The notes below the pieces were generated by a model, which saw only the letters and a list, made by a program, of their open reading frames with translations, did not search any database and was not told the origin of the DNA. This document shows positions 32,440 through 41,169 of a stretch of 64,000 bases of DNA, piece after piece. A program made the position numbers and the translations under genes. This DNA is from an uncultured Treponema sp. (GTDB lineage Bacteria; Spirochaetota; Spirochaetia; Treponematales; Treponemataceae), in NCBI RefSeq assembly GCF_934725225.1, contig NZ_CAKVAM010000003.1:124001-188000 (forward strand), written 5' to 3'. How positions within the stretch are numbered: position 1 is the first letter of the stretch; each line of letters opens with the position of its first letter.

Positions 32440-32468
32440 AGCACTTCAGTTTTCTGAGGTGCTTTTTT
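32440..32468 (+). terminator. tRNA-Met terminator
   Basis: AGCACTTCAG (32440-32449) pairs with CTGAGGTGCT (32454-32463) around TTTT, followed by a run of T. Confidence 0.88.
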
Positions 32469-32521
32469 GTTTTATGCTGAAAATAATCTGGCTCGATATA
32501 TTTCAGCAAAAAACCGAAAGA

Positions 32522-32535
32522 TGTATAAATATACA
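32522..32535. promoter_or_regulatory. 14-bp palindrome upstream of argF
   Basis: TGTATA-AA-TATACA, perfect. It lies 29 bp upstream of the -35 box of argF. It could be a regulator site; it does not closely match an ARG box. Confidence 0.4.
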
Positions 32536-32563
32536 CAAAATCTCTACAATTCTGCATAAACAG

Positions 32564-32592
32564 TTGATTTTATACACAATTAATCTTATAAT
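32564..32592 (+). promoter_or_regulatory. argF promoter
   Basis: TTGATT (32564-32569), 17-bp spacer, TATAAT (32587-32592). Start expected near 32599, giving a ~23-nt leader with GGAGG. Confidence 0.8.
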
Positions 32593-32621
32593 TAATCGTA
32601 ATGCAAAACGGAGGAAGCAAA

Positions 32622-33572
32622 ATGAAGGCAGAAGAATTCAAAAGCCCTTTCAAGGGAAGAAGCCTTTTAAATTGGATAGACTGGAAACCTGAAGAAATCA
32701 GACAGATTTTAGACTGGGCATTTCAAGTAAAAAAAGAATCACATGCAGGTGAAGTCCATCAAAGATTTTTAGGAAAAACAATCGCGCTCATTTTTGAAAA
32801 ACGCTCAACACGCACAAGATCTTCATTTGAAACTTCATTCGGCGAAGAAGGCGGACATCCTGTCTTTATGTCAACTGACGATATTCAGCTCGGCGGAAAA
32901 GAAAGCGTGCAGGACACAGCAAGAGTTCTGGGAAGAATGTTCAGCGCAATAGAATTCCGCGGATTCAAGCAGTCCCATGTTGAAGACCTTGCAAAATACT
33001 CAGGAATTCCAGTTATAAACGGACTTACAGACGACTTCCACCCTACGCAGGTTCTTGCGGACATTATGACACTCAAGGAAAATTTCGGGCATTTAAAAGG
33101 ACTTTCGCTTTGCTTCTGCGGAGACGGAAGAAACAACATGGCGCGTTCTCTTATGCTGATTTGCTCTAAGTTCGGAATCAATTTCAGCGTGTTTGCGCCA
33201 AAGGAACTTTCGCCTGACAACGAAATAATGGAAATCTGCGCGCCGTTTGCAAAGGAATCCGGAGCAACTATAACCGTTTCCGATAAAATTTCAGTTGTCA
33301 AAAACGCAGATTGCCTTTATACTGATGTTTGGGTTTCTATGGGTGAAGAATCGCTTAAAGAAGAGCGCGTAAAATTGCTTCAGCCATACCAAGTGAACAA
33401 GGCGCTTATGGAAGCAACTGGCAAGCCTGAAACTATATTCCTGCACTGCCTCCCTGCCGTAAAAGAACAGGAAGTTACAGAAGAAGTCTTCGAAAGCAGC
33501 GCAAGCAAAGTCTGGGATCAGGCGGAAAACAGAAAGCACACCATAAAAGCCATTATGCTCGCGCTTATATAA
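32622..33572 (+). CDS. argF: Ornithine carbamoyltransferase
   Basis: 316-residue enzyme that makes citrulline from ornithine and carbamoyl phosphate. Motifs: FEKRSTRTRSSFE (carbamoyl-phosphate loop STRTR), DDFHPTQVLAD (HPTQ), TDVWVSMGEE (ornithine loop) and FLHCLPAVK (catalytic Cys in HCLP). ATG 32622 is preferred over 32601 for GGAGG seven bases upstream. It could act in arginine synthesis or in the arginine deiminase pathway; no other arg genes are near. Confidence 0.95.
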   Translation: MKAEEFKSPFKGRSLLNWIDWKPEEIRQILDWAFQVKKESHAGEVHQRFLGKTIALIFEKRSTRTRSSFETSFGEEGGHPVFMSTDDIQLGGKESVQDTARVLGRMFSAIEFRGFKQSHVEDLAKYSGIPVINGLTDDFHPTQVLADIMTLKENFGHLKGLSLCFCGDGRNNMARSLMLICSKFGINFSVFAPKELSPDNEIMEICAPFAKESGATITVSDKISVVKNADCLYTDVWVSMGEESLKEERVKLLQPYQVNKALMEATGKPETIFLHCLPAVKEQEVTEEVFESSASKVWDQAENRKHTIKAIMLALI

Positions 33573-33599
33573 TTATATAGAATAAATTCGGAGGAATTC

Positions 33600-34043
33600 A
33601 TGAAGAAGTTTTTTGCCGCGGCAGTTCTTGCTCTTGCTATGATTTTGCCAGCAGTTTCACAGGAAAACAACGAGCAGACAAAGCAGCCTGTATGGAATCA
33701 CGGAGACAATGTATCTACAATTTCTTATCAGAATGTAAGAATCTTCAAAATCTATGACCAGAAAGACGCTTATGTTGTTCTTTACGAAAAACAGGGCATA
33801 GACATCGGAACTGCGGTTCTTCCAAAAAAGTGGTTCAAAAATGAAGACGGAGCTAGAAAACTCAACTTCAGAACTATGCCAAAAGGTCTTTCTCCGTACA
33901 TGACAGTAATAAGCCAGAACGGTGAATTCCTAAAAGTATGGATTACAGCTCCAACAAACCGCTTCAATTCACTTTGGGCAATTGCTCCTAGCGGAATGCA
34001 GATTGACGGAACTGACGCAGATTCGCTTACTCTTGACTACTAG
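33600..34043 (+). CDS. Exported protein of unknown function
   Basis: 147 residues with a signal peptide (KKFFAAAVLALAMILPAVSQE) and a ~125-residue mature part: VSTISYQNVRIFKIYDQKDAYVVLYEKQGIDIGTAVLPKKWF, strand-rich, with one conserved-looking WF and W pairs. I do not recognise a family; similar small periplasmic proteins occur in treponemes. GGAGG precedes the ATG; it follows argF by 27 bp and a terminator follows, so it may be co-transcribed with argF. Confidence 0.7.
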   Translation: MKKFFAAAVLALAMILPAVSQENNEQTKQPVWNHGDNVSTISYQNVRIFKIYDQKDAYVVLYEKQGIDIGTAVLPKKWFKNEDGARKLNFRTMPKGLSPYMTVISQNGEFLKVWITAPTNRFNSLWAIAPSGMQIDGTDADSLTLDY

Positions 34044-34081
34044 AAAAATTAATAAGTAGCAAAACACAATTTTTATTAAGG

Positions 34082-34118
34082 AGACTTGGTTCTGAAATTT
34101 TCAGGGTCAGGTCTTTTT
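34082..34118 (+). terminator. Intrinsic terminator after the argF unit
   Basis: Sixteen-position stem 34082-34097 / 34099-34114, with several G-T pairs, followed by TTTTTT. Confidence 0.82.
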
Positions 34119-34137
34119 TAGTTTCAGGCAGGAAAAT

Positions 34138-35121
34138 ATGATTCTTATTTCAAAAGAACAAATTTCAAAATTCAAAAACTTTTTAGATTCACATGACAGT
34201 TTTATTATCGCAGGACACAAAGAGCCGGACGGAGACTGCATTTCAAGCTGCATAGGACTTTCATTTATTCTGGACAAAATCAACAAGCCTTACATAATGC
34301 TCAACGCAGGACCTTTCAAAAGAAACGAAATAAAAAAATTCGCGCCAAAATTCAAGAATGTCCTGCCCTTTATGACTCAGGACGAAAGGAATTCATGCGG
34401 ACTTATAATCGCGGACTGCTCGGAGCTTTCAAGGCTCGGCGACATTGATGGAGATTTAAAAGGATTCAGCACATTTATAATCGACCACCACAAAACAGCC
34501 GACGTAAAAAATTCAGACAACATAATAGACCCGACTTCACCGGCGGCATCTTGCCTTGTCCAGCAGCTTTTTGAATCACTTGTCGGAAAACCTTCAAAAG
34601 AACAGGCGGATATTTTCTTCTTCGGAATGGCGACCGACACAGGATTTTTCAAGTATCTTACAGAAGACAGCTCGGAAGTCTTCAAGGGAACGGCAAGACT
34701 TGTGGAATCCGGCGCAAATCCAAGGAAAATTTATCAGGAAATGACAGGCGGAAAGCAGTGGAACACAAGAAAGCTTCTGGGAATTATGCTAGACCACGCG
34801 GAACGGCATTTCAACGGAAAACTTGTTGTAACTTTTGAAACAATAGACGACACAAGAAAATTCGGGCAAGACGGCCGGGACAGCGACGCTTTTTACGCGC
34901 TCATGCTTGAAGTTGAAAATGTCGAGGCAGTTTTGTTCATTCGGCAAGAAACAGAATTTTCATGCACACTGGGATTCCGTTCAAAGGAAAAATGCGACGT
35001 TAGCGCAATTGCTTCTAAATTCGGCGGCGGCGGACACAAAAATGCTGCCGGAGCAAGCACGGAAGGCAAAATTGAAACATTGCTTCCTTTAATCTTAAAA
35101 GAATTCGCAAAAGTTCTTTAA
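34138..35121 (+). CDS. nrnA: DHH/DHHA1 phosphoesterase (NrnA-like nanoRNase / pAp phosphatase)
   Basis: 327-residue cytoplasmic enzyme that degrades nanoRNA and 3'-phosphoadenosine 5'-phosphate. DHH domain: IAGHKEPDGDCISS, LIIADCSELSRLG, FIIDHHKTAD (DHH), MATDTGFFKY. C-terminal DHHA1: RSKEKCDVSAIASKFGGGGHKNAAGAS (GGGGHKNAAG nucleotide-binding). AGGA lies upstream of ATG 34138. It is flanked by terminators on both sides, so it is a single-gene unit. Confidence 0.92.
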   Translation: MILISKEQISKFKNFLDSHDSFIIAGHKEPDGDCISSCIGLSFILDKINKPYIMLNAGPFKRNEIKKFAPKFKNVLPFMTQDERNSCGLIIADCSELSRLGDIDGDLKGFSTFIIDHHKTADVKNSDNIIDPTSPAASCLVQQLFESLVGKPSKEQADIFFFGMATDTGFFKYLTEDSSEVFKGTARLVESGANPRKIYQEMTGGKQWNTRKLLGIMLDHAERHFNGKLVVTFETIDDTRKFGQDGRDSDAFYALMLEVENVEAVLFIRQETEFSCTLGFRSKEKCDVSAIASKFGGGGHKNAAGASTEGKIETLLPLILKEFAKVL

Positions 35122-35159
35122 TTTTTCTTCCATAAAAATAAATCATAATACTCAAGAAA

Positions 35160-35185
35160 AAGCTTCCAGAAATGGAGGCTTTTTT
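35160..35185 (+). terminator. Terminator after nrnA
   Basis: AAGCTTCCA (35160-35168) pairs with TGGAGGCTT (35173-35181), loop GAAA, followed by TTTTTT. Confidence 0.88.
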
Positions 35186-35334
35186 GCTATTTTTTCTGCA
35201 ATATTTTTTTAACAAATAACAGAAAATAACAAAAATCCTGTTATATTTTGAAAAAACTTACAGAAACCAGCTAGTTTTTCAGTTATAAAATAGCAAAAAA
35301 TTAGATAAAACACACAAATTTCACGTAATTTCGC

Positions 35335-35352
35335 TTGGCATAAATATTGCTG
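35335..35352 (+). promoter_or_regulatory. Sigma54-type promoter
   Basis: TTGGCATAAATATTGCTG: GG at 35337 and GC at 35349 are separated by exactly ten bases, and the flanks agree with TTGGCAC-N5-TTGCT. It lies 46 bp before ATG 35398. No sigma70 boxes are obvious there. Confidence 0.6.
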
Positions 35353-35397
35353 TTTTTCTTTCACACAATCAACTTTTTTTATTTAATAGGAGAAATT

Positions 35398-36312
35398 ATG
35401 AGTGAAAAAACTACGGCGGAAGTAAGAAAAATCTGGAAGGATTTCAGCGAGAAAAAGACAAGCGAAGAGGAAGCGAAAAATTTGCTTTTGGAATTCATGT
35501 TCAGGCGGAAATTTGAGCTGGGACTTGCAAACATGAGCGAAGATGATTTTTCAGATTTTCTTGTTTACATGGCGGAACATTTCGTGCACATCTTAAAAAA
35601 ATACAATCCTGCGATAAGCGATTTTTCCACTTACATTTACGGAGTTTTGCAGGCGTCGGCTTTATGGCGGAAAAAGAAGCAGCTTTTGGCAAACGAGAAA
35701 AATTCTTGCTGTGAAACTTTAGTTGTTGAAGAATCAAGTCTTGTTCTTGAAAATGAAGAAATTTATTTTGAAAACGAAATGACGACGGAAGAGCTTTTCA
35801 AAGTTGCAAAGAAAAATCTTGAATATTCGGCAGGCTCAAGACATTCCGAAAGAAAAACAAAAATCAGCGAAAGTTTTACAAAAGAGCTTTGCCTTGTTCT
35901 TGCGTTAAAATCCTGCTACAGCATTACGGATCCGCTTGTTGAAAAAGTTTCCGCGGCAACAGGATGCAACAAGGAAAAACTTAGAAAAATGATTATGAGC
36001 GCAAAAGAATCAATTGAAAAAAAGGAAATGCGGTTTCAGAATTTATTTAAAAGACGAAATTTCGCATATTTTCATAGAAAGAAATTTTCCATGCAAAAAC
36101 AACGGGAAGCGCAAAAAGAATCAGACTGCACTGAACTCGAGCTGCAAAAATTCAATTCGCATGACCAAAGATGGCGCAAATCGATTGAAGAGCTTTCAAG
36201 GCAAATTCCAGTTCCAACAAACATAACTGTCGGCAAGCTTCTTTCAATGAGTCCACGCCATGTTGCTTCGCTTGTTTCAAAGGCAAAGGAGATTTTCAGC
36301 GGCGACGAATAG
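35398..36312 (+). CDS. Sigma-factor-like protein of unknown function
   Basis: 304 residues with GGAG before ATG 35398. Residues ~60-95 (FLVYMAEHFVHILKKYNPAISDFSTYIYGVLQAS) resemble sigma region 2 (core binding, 'F-P-x-x-S-F-x-x-Y'), and the last ~30 (PTNITVGKLLSMSPRHVASLVSKAKEIF) resemble a region-4 helix-turn-helix. The middle is charged and unlike sigma factors. It could be a divergent sigma factor or regulator; I would not call it a functional sigma factor. The upstream sigma54-type promoter suggests nested regulation. Confidence 0.6.
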   Translation: MSEKTTAEVRKIWKDFSEKKTSEEEAKNLLLEFMFRRKFELGLANMSEDDFSDFLVYMAEHFVHILKKYNPAISDFSTYIYGVLQASALWRKKKQLLANEKNSCCETLVVEESSLVLENEEIYFENEMTTEELFKVAKKNLEYSAGSRHSERKTKISESFTKELCLVLALKSCYSITDPLVEKVSAATGCNKEKLRKMIMSAKESIEKKEMRFQNLFKRRNFAYFHRKKFSMQKQREAQKESDCTELELQKFNSHDQRWRKSIEELSRQIPVPTNITVGKLLSMSPRHVASLVSKAKEIFSGDE

Positions 36313-36327
36313 AAATCCGCCATTCTC

Positions 36328-36356
36328 TCGACAACAAGCATTTAAAATGCTATTCT
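36328..36356 (+). promoter_or_regulatory. rdgB promoter
   Basis: TCGACA (36328-36333), 17-bp spacer, TATTCT (36351-36356), six bases before ATG 36363; a leaderless mRNA is predicted. Confidence 0.6.
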
Positions 36357-36362
36357 TTTGGA

Positions 36363-37013
36363 ATGAAAATTTATCTTGCAACCGGAAATTTAAATAAAAA
36401 ACGTGAAGTCTCGGAGCTTTTTCCAGAGCATACAATTGTAATTCCAAAGGACGAGGGAATTGATTTTGACCCCGAAGAAACCGGCTCGACTTTTTACGAG
36501 AACAGCCTTATAAAAGCAAAAGCGTTGTGGGAAATTGTGCGCTGCCCTGTTCTTGCCGATGATTCTGGAATTTGCGCTGATGCCCTGAACGGAGCTCCGG
36601 GAATTTATTCTTCGCGTTATGCAGGACCGGATTTTATGCGCGGAAAACCTGACGGAAAAAAAATTCCGCAGGAAGAACAGAATAAATTTTTAATTCAGCA
36701 GATAACGGATTCAATTTCCTCTGGAAAATTTCAGAAGCGGACTGCGCATTACACTTGCTCAATGGTTCTTTATATGGGAAACGACAGGCTTTTTGTTGTG
36801 CAGGAAACAATGGAAGGCGAAATTGTCGAAAAAATTGAAGATGCAAGAGGAACAGGCGGATTCGGATATGACCCGATTTTTTATCTTCCTGAGCTTGGAA
36901 AAACTGCCGCAGAACTTACAGCAGAACAAAAAAATGCGATAAGCCACCGTGGAAAAGCTTCGCGCCTCATAAAAAAAATAGCAGAAGAAATTCTTTGCGA
37001 CGAGGGAAGATGA
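36363..37013 (+). CDS. rdgB: XTP/dITP diphosphatase (RdgB/HAM1)
   Basis: 216-residue house-cleaning pyrophosphatase that removes non-canonical purine NTPs. Motifs: YLATGNLNKKREV (SxNxxK-type nucleotide loop), DPEETGSTFYENSLIKA, CPVLADDSGICADALNGAPGIYSSRYAG (catalytic acid), GTGGFGYDPIFY and ISHRGKASRLI at the end. It has a small insertion near residue 95. Its stop overlaps the ATG of the next gene (ATGA). Confidence 0.94.
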   Translation: MKIYLATGNLNKKREVSELFPEHTIVIPKDEGIDFDPEETGSTFYENSLIKAKALWEIVRCPVLADDSGICADALNGAPGIYSSRYAGPDFMRGKPDGKKIPQEEQNKFLIQQITDSISSGKFQKRTAHYTCSMVLYMGNDRLFVVQETMEGEIVEKIEDARGTGGFGYDPIFYLPELGKTAAELTAEQKNAISHRGKASRLIKKIAEEILCDEGR

Positions 37014-38038
37014 AAATTGCAGTTGACTGCCGCATGAGTGGAAAAAGCGGAATCGGAACTTTTTTAGACGAAATTCTTCCGTATTTAAAAAGCAGCGGAA
37101 ATGAATTATTTTTATTCGGCGGCAAGGAAGGAGAACCTTGCAATATAAAAACTTTTTCGCTGAAGGAAATGTTCTTTTTTCCGAAAGAGCTTTTAAAAAA
37201 AATAAATTCATGCGATGTTTACTTTTCGCCATACTGCAATATTCCCGGCGGAATAAAAATTCCAGTTTTTTCAACAATCCATGACATCGTTTTTCTTGAT
37301 GTAAAAGGACTCTGCGGAAAAATTGGAACTATTGCAAGAAAATTTTTCTACAAACGCTCCGTAAAAAAATCTAAGGAAATTTTTACAGTTTCAAATTTCA
37401 GCAAGGAAAGAATTGAAAAAGTTCTAAAATGCAAGAAAAAAATTGCGGTTGTCTACAACGGTCTTCCAAATTATATGGAAAAAAAATGTCCAAATGCGCA
37501 AAAAGACAATTCCATAATTTTTATCGGAAACATAAAAAAGCACAAAGGACTTTCTGTTCTGCTCGAAGCTTTTGAAAAATTCTATCAGCTTGAAAGCACA
37601 GAAAAACCAAAACTTTTAATTGTTGGCTCTCAGGATAATTTCAGGACAAAAGACAATAACATTTCAGAAAAAATCAGCGAGCTGAATTCAAAATTTCCTG
37701 ATTCAATTGAATTCACAGGATTTGTTGAAAATGAAAAACTGCTGATTCTTTTAAGCCGGGCAAAATTTTTGGTGCAGCCGTCGCTTTATGAAGGTTTTGG
37801 AATTCCGCCGTTGCAAGCGCTTTTCTGCGGAACAAAAGCCGTTATTTCAGACATTCCAGTTTTCAAGGAAATTTACGACGGATTTCCAGTTGTTTTTTTT
37901 CAGAGCGGAAACAGCAGCGATTTGTGTGAAAAAATGCAAAAAACTTTTTGCGATGACAGTCCGCTTGGAAAAATTCCTGAAAAATATTCATATAAAAAAA
38001 CGGCGTCTTTGATTTTAAGTGAAATAACTAGAAAATAA
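37010..38038 (+). CDS. GT4 family glycosyltransferase
   Basis: 342 residues. IAVDCRMSGKSGIGTFLDEILPYL at the start, FSTIHDIVFLD and FTVSNFSKERIEKVL in the acceptor domain, then IIFIGNIKKHKGLSVLLEAFE and FLVQPSLYEGFGIPPLQALFCGTKAVISDIPVFKEI in the donor domain; this is the mannosyltransferase-like GT4 layout. ATG 37010 overlaps the rdgB stop. Since a WbaP-type gene follows on the same strand, it may act on the same glycan, but a promoter separates them. Confidence 0.88.
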   Translation: MKIAVDCRMSGKSGIGTFLDEILPYLKSSGNELFLFGGKEGEPCNIKTFSLKEMFFFPKELLKKINSCDVYFSPYCNIPGGIKIPVFSTIHDIVFLDVKGLCGKIGTIARKFFYKRSVKKSKEIFTVSNFSKERIEKVLKCKKKIAVVYNGLPNYMEKKCPNAQKDNSIIFIGNIKKHKGLSVLLEAFEKFYQLESTEKPKLLIVGSQDNFRTKDNNISEKISELNSKFPDSIEFTGFVENEKLLILLSRAKFLVQPSLYEGFGIPPLQALFCGTKAVISDIPVFKEIYDGFPVVFFQSGNSSDLCEKMQKTFCDDSPLGKIPEKYSYKKTASLILSEITRK

Positions 38039-38058
38039 TGCGTTTTTATGTGTAACAA

Positions 38059-38087
38059 TAGACAATTTCGCTTTTTTCCTTTATATT
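38059..38087 (+). promoter_or_regulatory. Promoter of the initiating sugar transferase
   Basis: TAGACA (38059-38064), 17-bp spacer, TATATT (38082-38087), ten bases before ATG 38098, predicting a leader of only a few bases. Confidence 0.55.
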
Positions 38088-38097
38088 GGATAGACTT

Positions 38098-39537
38098 ATG
38101 ATTTCTAGTATCAATGCAGAAGAATTAGAAAAATACTTAAAATCTCAATATAGGCACACAAGTTCATTTGTTTCCGGCATTTCGCTTGCATTTATAGATG
38201 CCTTGCTTTTTATGCTTTCAATTTGCATCGGATTTTTTATTGTAAATGCGTTTGACCCTTCCTGTATAAATTTCAGATCTTTTTTGAAATATTCAGTTTT
38301 CTTGCCGGCAGTTTTCATTGTTTTCTATTTAAACGGACTTTACCCCGGAATTCTTTTGGCTCCAGAAGACGAAGTAAGAAGATTTTCACTTTCATCATTT
38401 TTCATTTTAATCGGAGAAGCTTTCGCGCTTACAACTATAAAATCCACAAAAGACCTTATTCCGATTGCATTGGCGCTTGTTCTTTCATGGCCGTTTGCGA
38501 CAATTTTGCTTCCGCTTGGAAGAGAATTAAGCAGAAGATATTTTGCAAAATTTTCATGGTGGGGAGTTCCTGCTGTAGTTTACAACAAAGATGACAGGGC
38601 GAATTTAATCGTAGAGCGTCTTTTGAAAAAAAAATATCTTGGCTACAGACCGATTCTTATTGTAACGGATTCTGCCATTCACAAAGATGAATTCCTCGGA
38701 ATAAAAATTGTCGAGCAGTCCGCGGAAATTTCCGCAGTTCTAAAAAAAATCAACATAAAAGTCGGAATTCTTTGCGGATTCAATAAAAATCTTGAGGAAC
38801 TTCAGACAAACTACAGATATTTAATTCGCGTGCCAAGAGAGCAGCTGAACACAACAATGTCTTTGCACATGAAAGATTTCGGCGGAATTCTTGCGTTCTC
38901 TTCAACAAATTATCTTACAAAAAAGAGCTCGCTGTTTTTAAAAAGAGCAATCGACATTCTTGCCTGCATTTGCGTTGCGCCGGTTTTGATTCCGCTCACA
39001 TTGATTATAGCAATCGCAGTAAAAATAAGCTCGCCAGGACCGGTTTTCTACGGACACAAAAGAGTCGGAAAAAATCATTCAGTTTTAAAATGCTGGAAAT
39101 TCCGCTCAATGTGCATTGACGCAGACAAAAAGCTAAAGGAAATTCTTGAAAACGACCCTGTAAGAGCCGCTGAATGGGAAAAAGATAGAAAATTCACAGA
39201 TGATCCTCGCGTAACAAAGTTTGGAAAATTCCTTAGAAAAACCAGTCTTGATGAAATTCCGCAGCTTTGGAATATTTTTGTCGGAGAAATGTCTTTAGTC
39301 GGTCCGCGTCCAGTTACAGAGCCTGAGCTCATAAAATACGGAAAATATTCAGACTATGTGCTTTCTGTAAAGCCGGGACTAAGCGGAATGTGGCAGATTT
39401 CAGGACGAAGCGACACTGGATACGAGGAAAGAATCAATCTGGACACTTATTATATTCAAAACTGGTCTGTGTGGCTTGATATTTGGATTTTGATAAAAAC
39501 AGTCGGAGTTGTAATAAAAGGCAAAGGAGCCTATTAA
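38098..39537 (+). CDS. WbaP-type undecaprenyl-phosphate sugar phosphotransferase
   Basis: 479-residue membrane enzyme that starts glycan assembly by placing a sugar phosphate on undecaprenyl phosphate. Four or five N-terminal helices (~25-140), a Rossmann-like cytoplasmic part (WWGVPAVVYNKDDRANLIVERLL), a further helix (KRAIDILACICVAPVLIPLTLII) and the catalytic C-terminus: SPGPVFYGHKRVGKN, KFRSM, LRKTSLDEIPQLWNI, MSLVGPRPVTEPEL, KPGLSGMWQISGRS. ATG 38098 is chosen; TTG 38086 is possible. It is likely the initiating enzyme for the glycan built by the 9044-30115 locus, although encoded apart from it. Confidence 0.9.
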   Translation: MISSINAEELEKYLKSQYRHTSSFVSGISLAFIDALLFMLSICIGFFIVNAFDPSCINFRSFLKYSVFLPAVFIVFYLNGLYPGILLAPEDEVRRFSLSSFFILIGEAFALTTIKSTKDLIPIALALVLSWPFATILLPLGRELSRRYFAKFSWWGVPAVVYNKDDRANLIVERLLKKKYLGYRPILIVTDSAIHKDEFLGIKIVEQSAEISAVLKKINIKVGILCGFNKNLEELQTNYRYLIRVPREQLNTTMSLHMKDFGGILAFSSTNYLTKKSSLFLKRAIDILACICVAPVLIPLTLIIAIAVKISSPGPVFYGHKRVGKNHSVLKCWKFRSMCIDADKKLKEILENDPVRAAEWEKDRKFTDDPRVTKFGKFLRKTSLDEIPQLWNIFVGEMSLVGPRPVTEPELIKYGKYSDYVLSVKPGLSGMWQISGRSDTGYEERINLDTYYIQNWSVWLDIWILIKTVGVVIKGKGAY

Positions 39538-41160
39538 ATGATGCTGAAAAATTTAAAAAAGACACTTATCTTCGTTGTGCTTTCTTGCGCATCGGCAGTT
39601 TTCGCACAGGAAGAATTTTTTCAAATAAAAAAAGTTGATTTCATTTCAAAAGGAAAAACAAAAGAGTCGGCATTAAAAAGAAATATTACAGATATAAACT
39701 ACGAAAAAGTTTTCACTTCTCAGGAAGAGCTTGAAAAATATCTTCATGACATATATCAGAACATAGAAAACACAAGGCTTCTTACAGACATCGAATATTC
39801 ATACGAAATAGCGGAAACCACAGACGACAGAATAAATCTTGTTGAAGCGCAGTATACTTTTAAAGATTCACATTCAATGATTATTTTTCCAAAGCCGGCT
39901 TTAGACACGAACTCTGGAATTGAAATCAAGCTCAAACTCAAAGACAACAACTTTCTAGGACTTATGAACGACCTGAATGTTGACTTGAATTTGAACTTTG
40001 GCGATGACGATGAGCCGGACAATTATTCAAAAGTAGCAACAGGATTCGGCTTTAGCTACGACTACCCTTTTGACATTGGAATTACCGAAAATACTTGGAG
40101 CAACTCTTTTGACTTCAACTGGGTAATAGGCGAGGATGTTCCAGAATACGACTTCACAACAGGAATCGCTGTTGTAGTTCCAATCGGTCAGCATAAAATT
40201 AAATTTGAATTTTCACAGTCAATAATAAAAAATCTTGACTATGAAAAATATGACGATGACCTTTACTTTGTAGAAGACGCAACAATTTCAGTTCCGTTTT
40301 CAATCGGCTACATAGGAAATACAACAGAAGTTACTTACACGCCTTCTATAAATTTTACGCATAACTGGGACAAAAACGGAATCAACAAAAACAACGATGA
40401 CTTGTACCAGACTCCGATGATAAAGCCGGGACAGACTATAAGTTTCAGCAATATAAACTGGGTGGGCGAAAACAACTTTAGAACTGGATATTCATTTTCC
40501 GCATCACAATACATGGGCTGGGACATAAAAGCGGACACAATCGATGAAAAAGTTGTTCCGTCAGTTGAGGCAAATTTACAATTGTTCAAAAGCTTCAAAT
40601 ATGTTGGCTTTGCAATCAACGCAAATGGATTCGCAGGCTACAACACAAAGTTTTCAATCGGCGAATATTTAAGAGGCGCGCCAGACAAACAGGAATTTGA
40701 CGACTACGAAGTTGACGCGGACAACTACGCGCTAAAAACTCCGGATGCAATAGTTTTCAACTTTGACATGCCAATACACATTGTTACCGTCCGCTGGCTC
40801 GACTGGAGCTATGCGTTGTTCGGAAGCTATGACACAAAGCCAAAAGTTATAAAAGCGATTGCATTTTTACCGCATAAAATTTTCAAGTACCTGAACTTTG
40901 AATTTCAGCTAAGCCCGTTCTTTGATGCGGCCTTGATAAAAAACAGAGGCACTGGTTCGAACTTGAACTACAAAGAAGGAATTTACACAGGCGGACTTGA
41001 AGCTCTTGTTTATCCTGAAAAATGGAAAAGTTTTGTTGTGCGCGCAAGTCTTGGCGTAGATCTTTCCAAAAAGATTCTCAACGGACACATGGACTTTGAC
41101 AGCTCATGGCGAAAAGGAAAAGCTTGGGAAGCGTATTTTGGCTTAGGACTTCAATTCTAA
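39538..41160 (+). CDS. Omp85/BamA-like outer-membrane barrel protein
   Basis: 540 residues. Signal peptide ~1-24 (FVVLSCASAVFAQ). Residues ~25-125 look like one POTRA domain (FFQIKKVDFISKGKTKESALKRNI, NTRLLTDIEYSYEI). From ~130 there are alternating amphipathic strands, ending LGLQF with a terminal Phe, as outer-membrane barrels do. The barrel resembles the surface-antigen part of TamA/BamA-like proteins, shorter than true BamA. It starts one base after the sugar transferase stop, so the two are co-transcribed; a role in envelope or glycan export is inferred. It converges on the TPR gene with nine bases between stops. Confidence 0.75.
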   Translation: MMLKNLKKTLIFVVLSCASAVFAQEEFFQIKKVDFISKGKTKESALKRNITDINYEKVFTSQEELEKYLHDIYQNIENTRLLTDIEYSYEIAETTDDRINLVEAQYTFKDSHSMIIFPKPALDTNSGIEIKLKLKDNNFLGLMNDLNVDLNLNFGDDDEPDNYSKVATGFGFSYDYPFDIGITENTWSNSFDFNWVIGEDVPEYDFTTGIAVVVPIGQHKIKFEFSQSIIKNLDYEKYDDDLYFVEDATISVPFSIGYIGNTTEVTYTPSINFTHNWDKNGINKNNDDLYQTPMIKPGQTISFSNINWVGENNFRTGYSFSASQYMGWDIKADTIDEKVVPSVEANLQLFKSFKYVGFAINANGFAGYNTKFSIGEYLRGAPDKQEFDDYEVDADNYALKTPDAIVFNFDMPIHIVTVRWLDWSYALFGSYDTKPKVIKAIAFLPHKIFKYLNFEFQLSPFFDAALIKNRGTGSNLNYKEGIYTGGLEALVYPEKWKSFVVRASLGVDLSKKILNGHMDFDSSWRKGKAWEAYFGLGLQF

Positions 41161-41169
41161 CTCTCTAAC

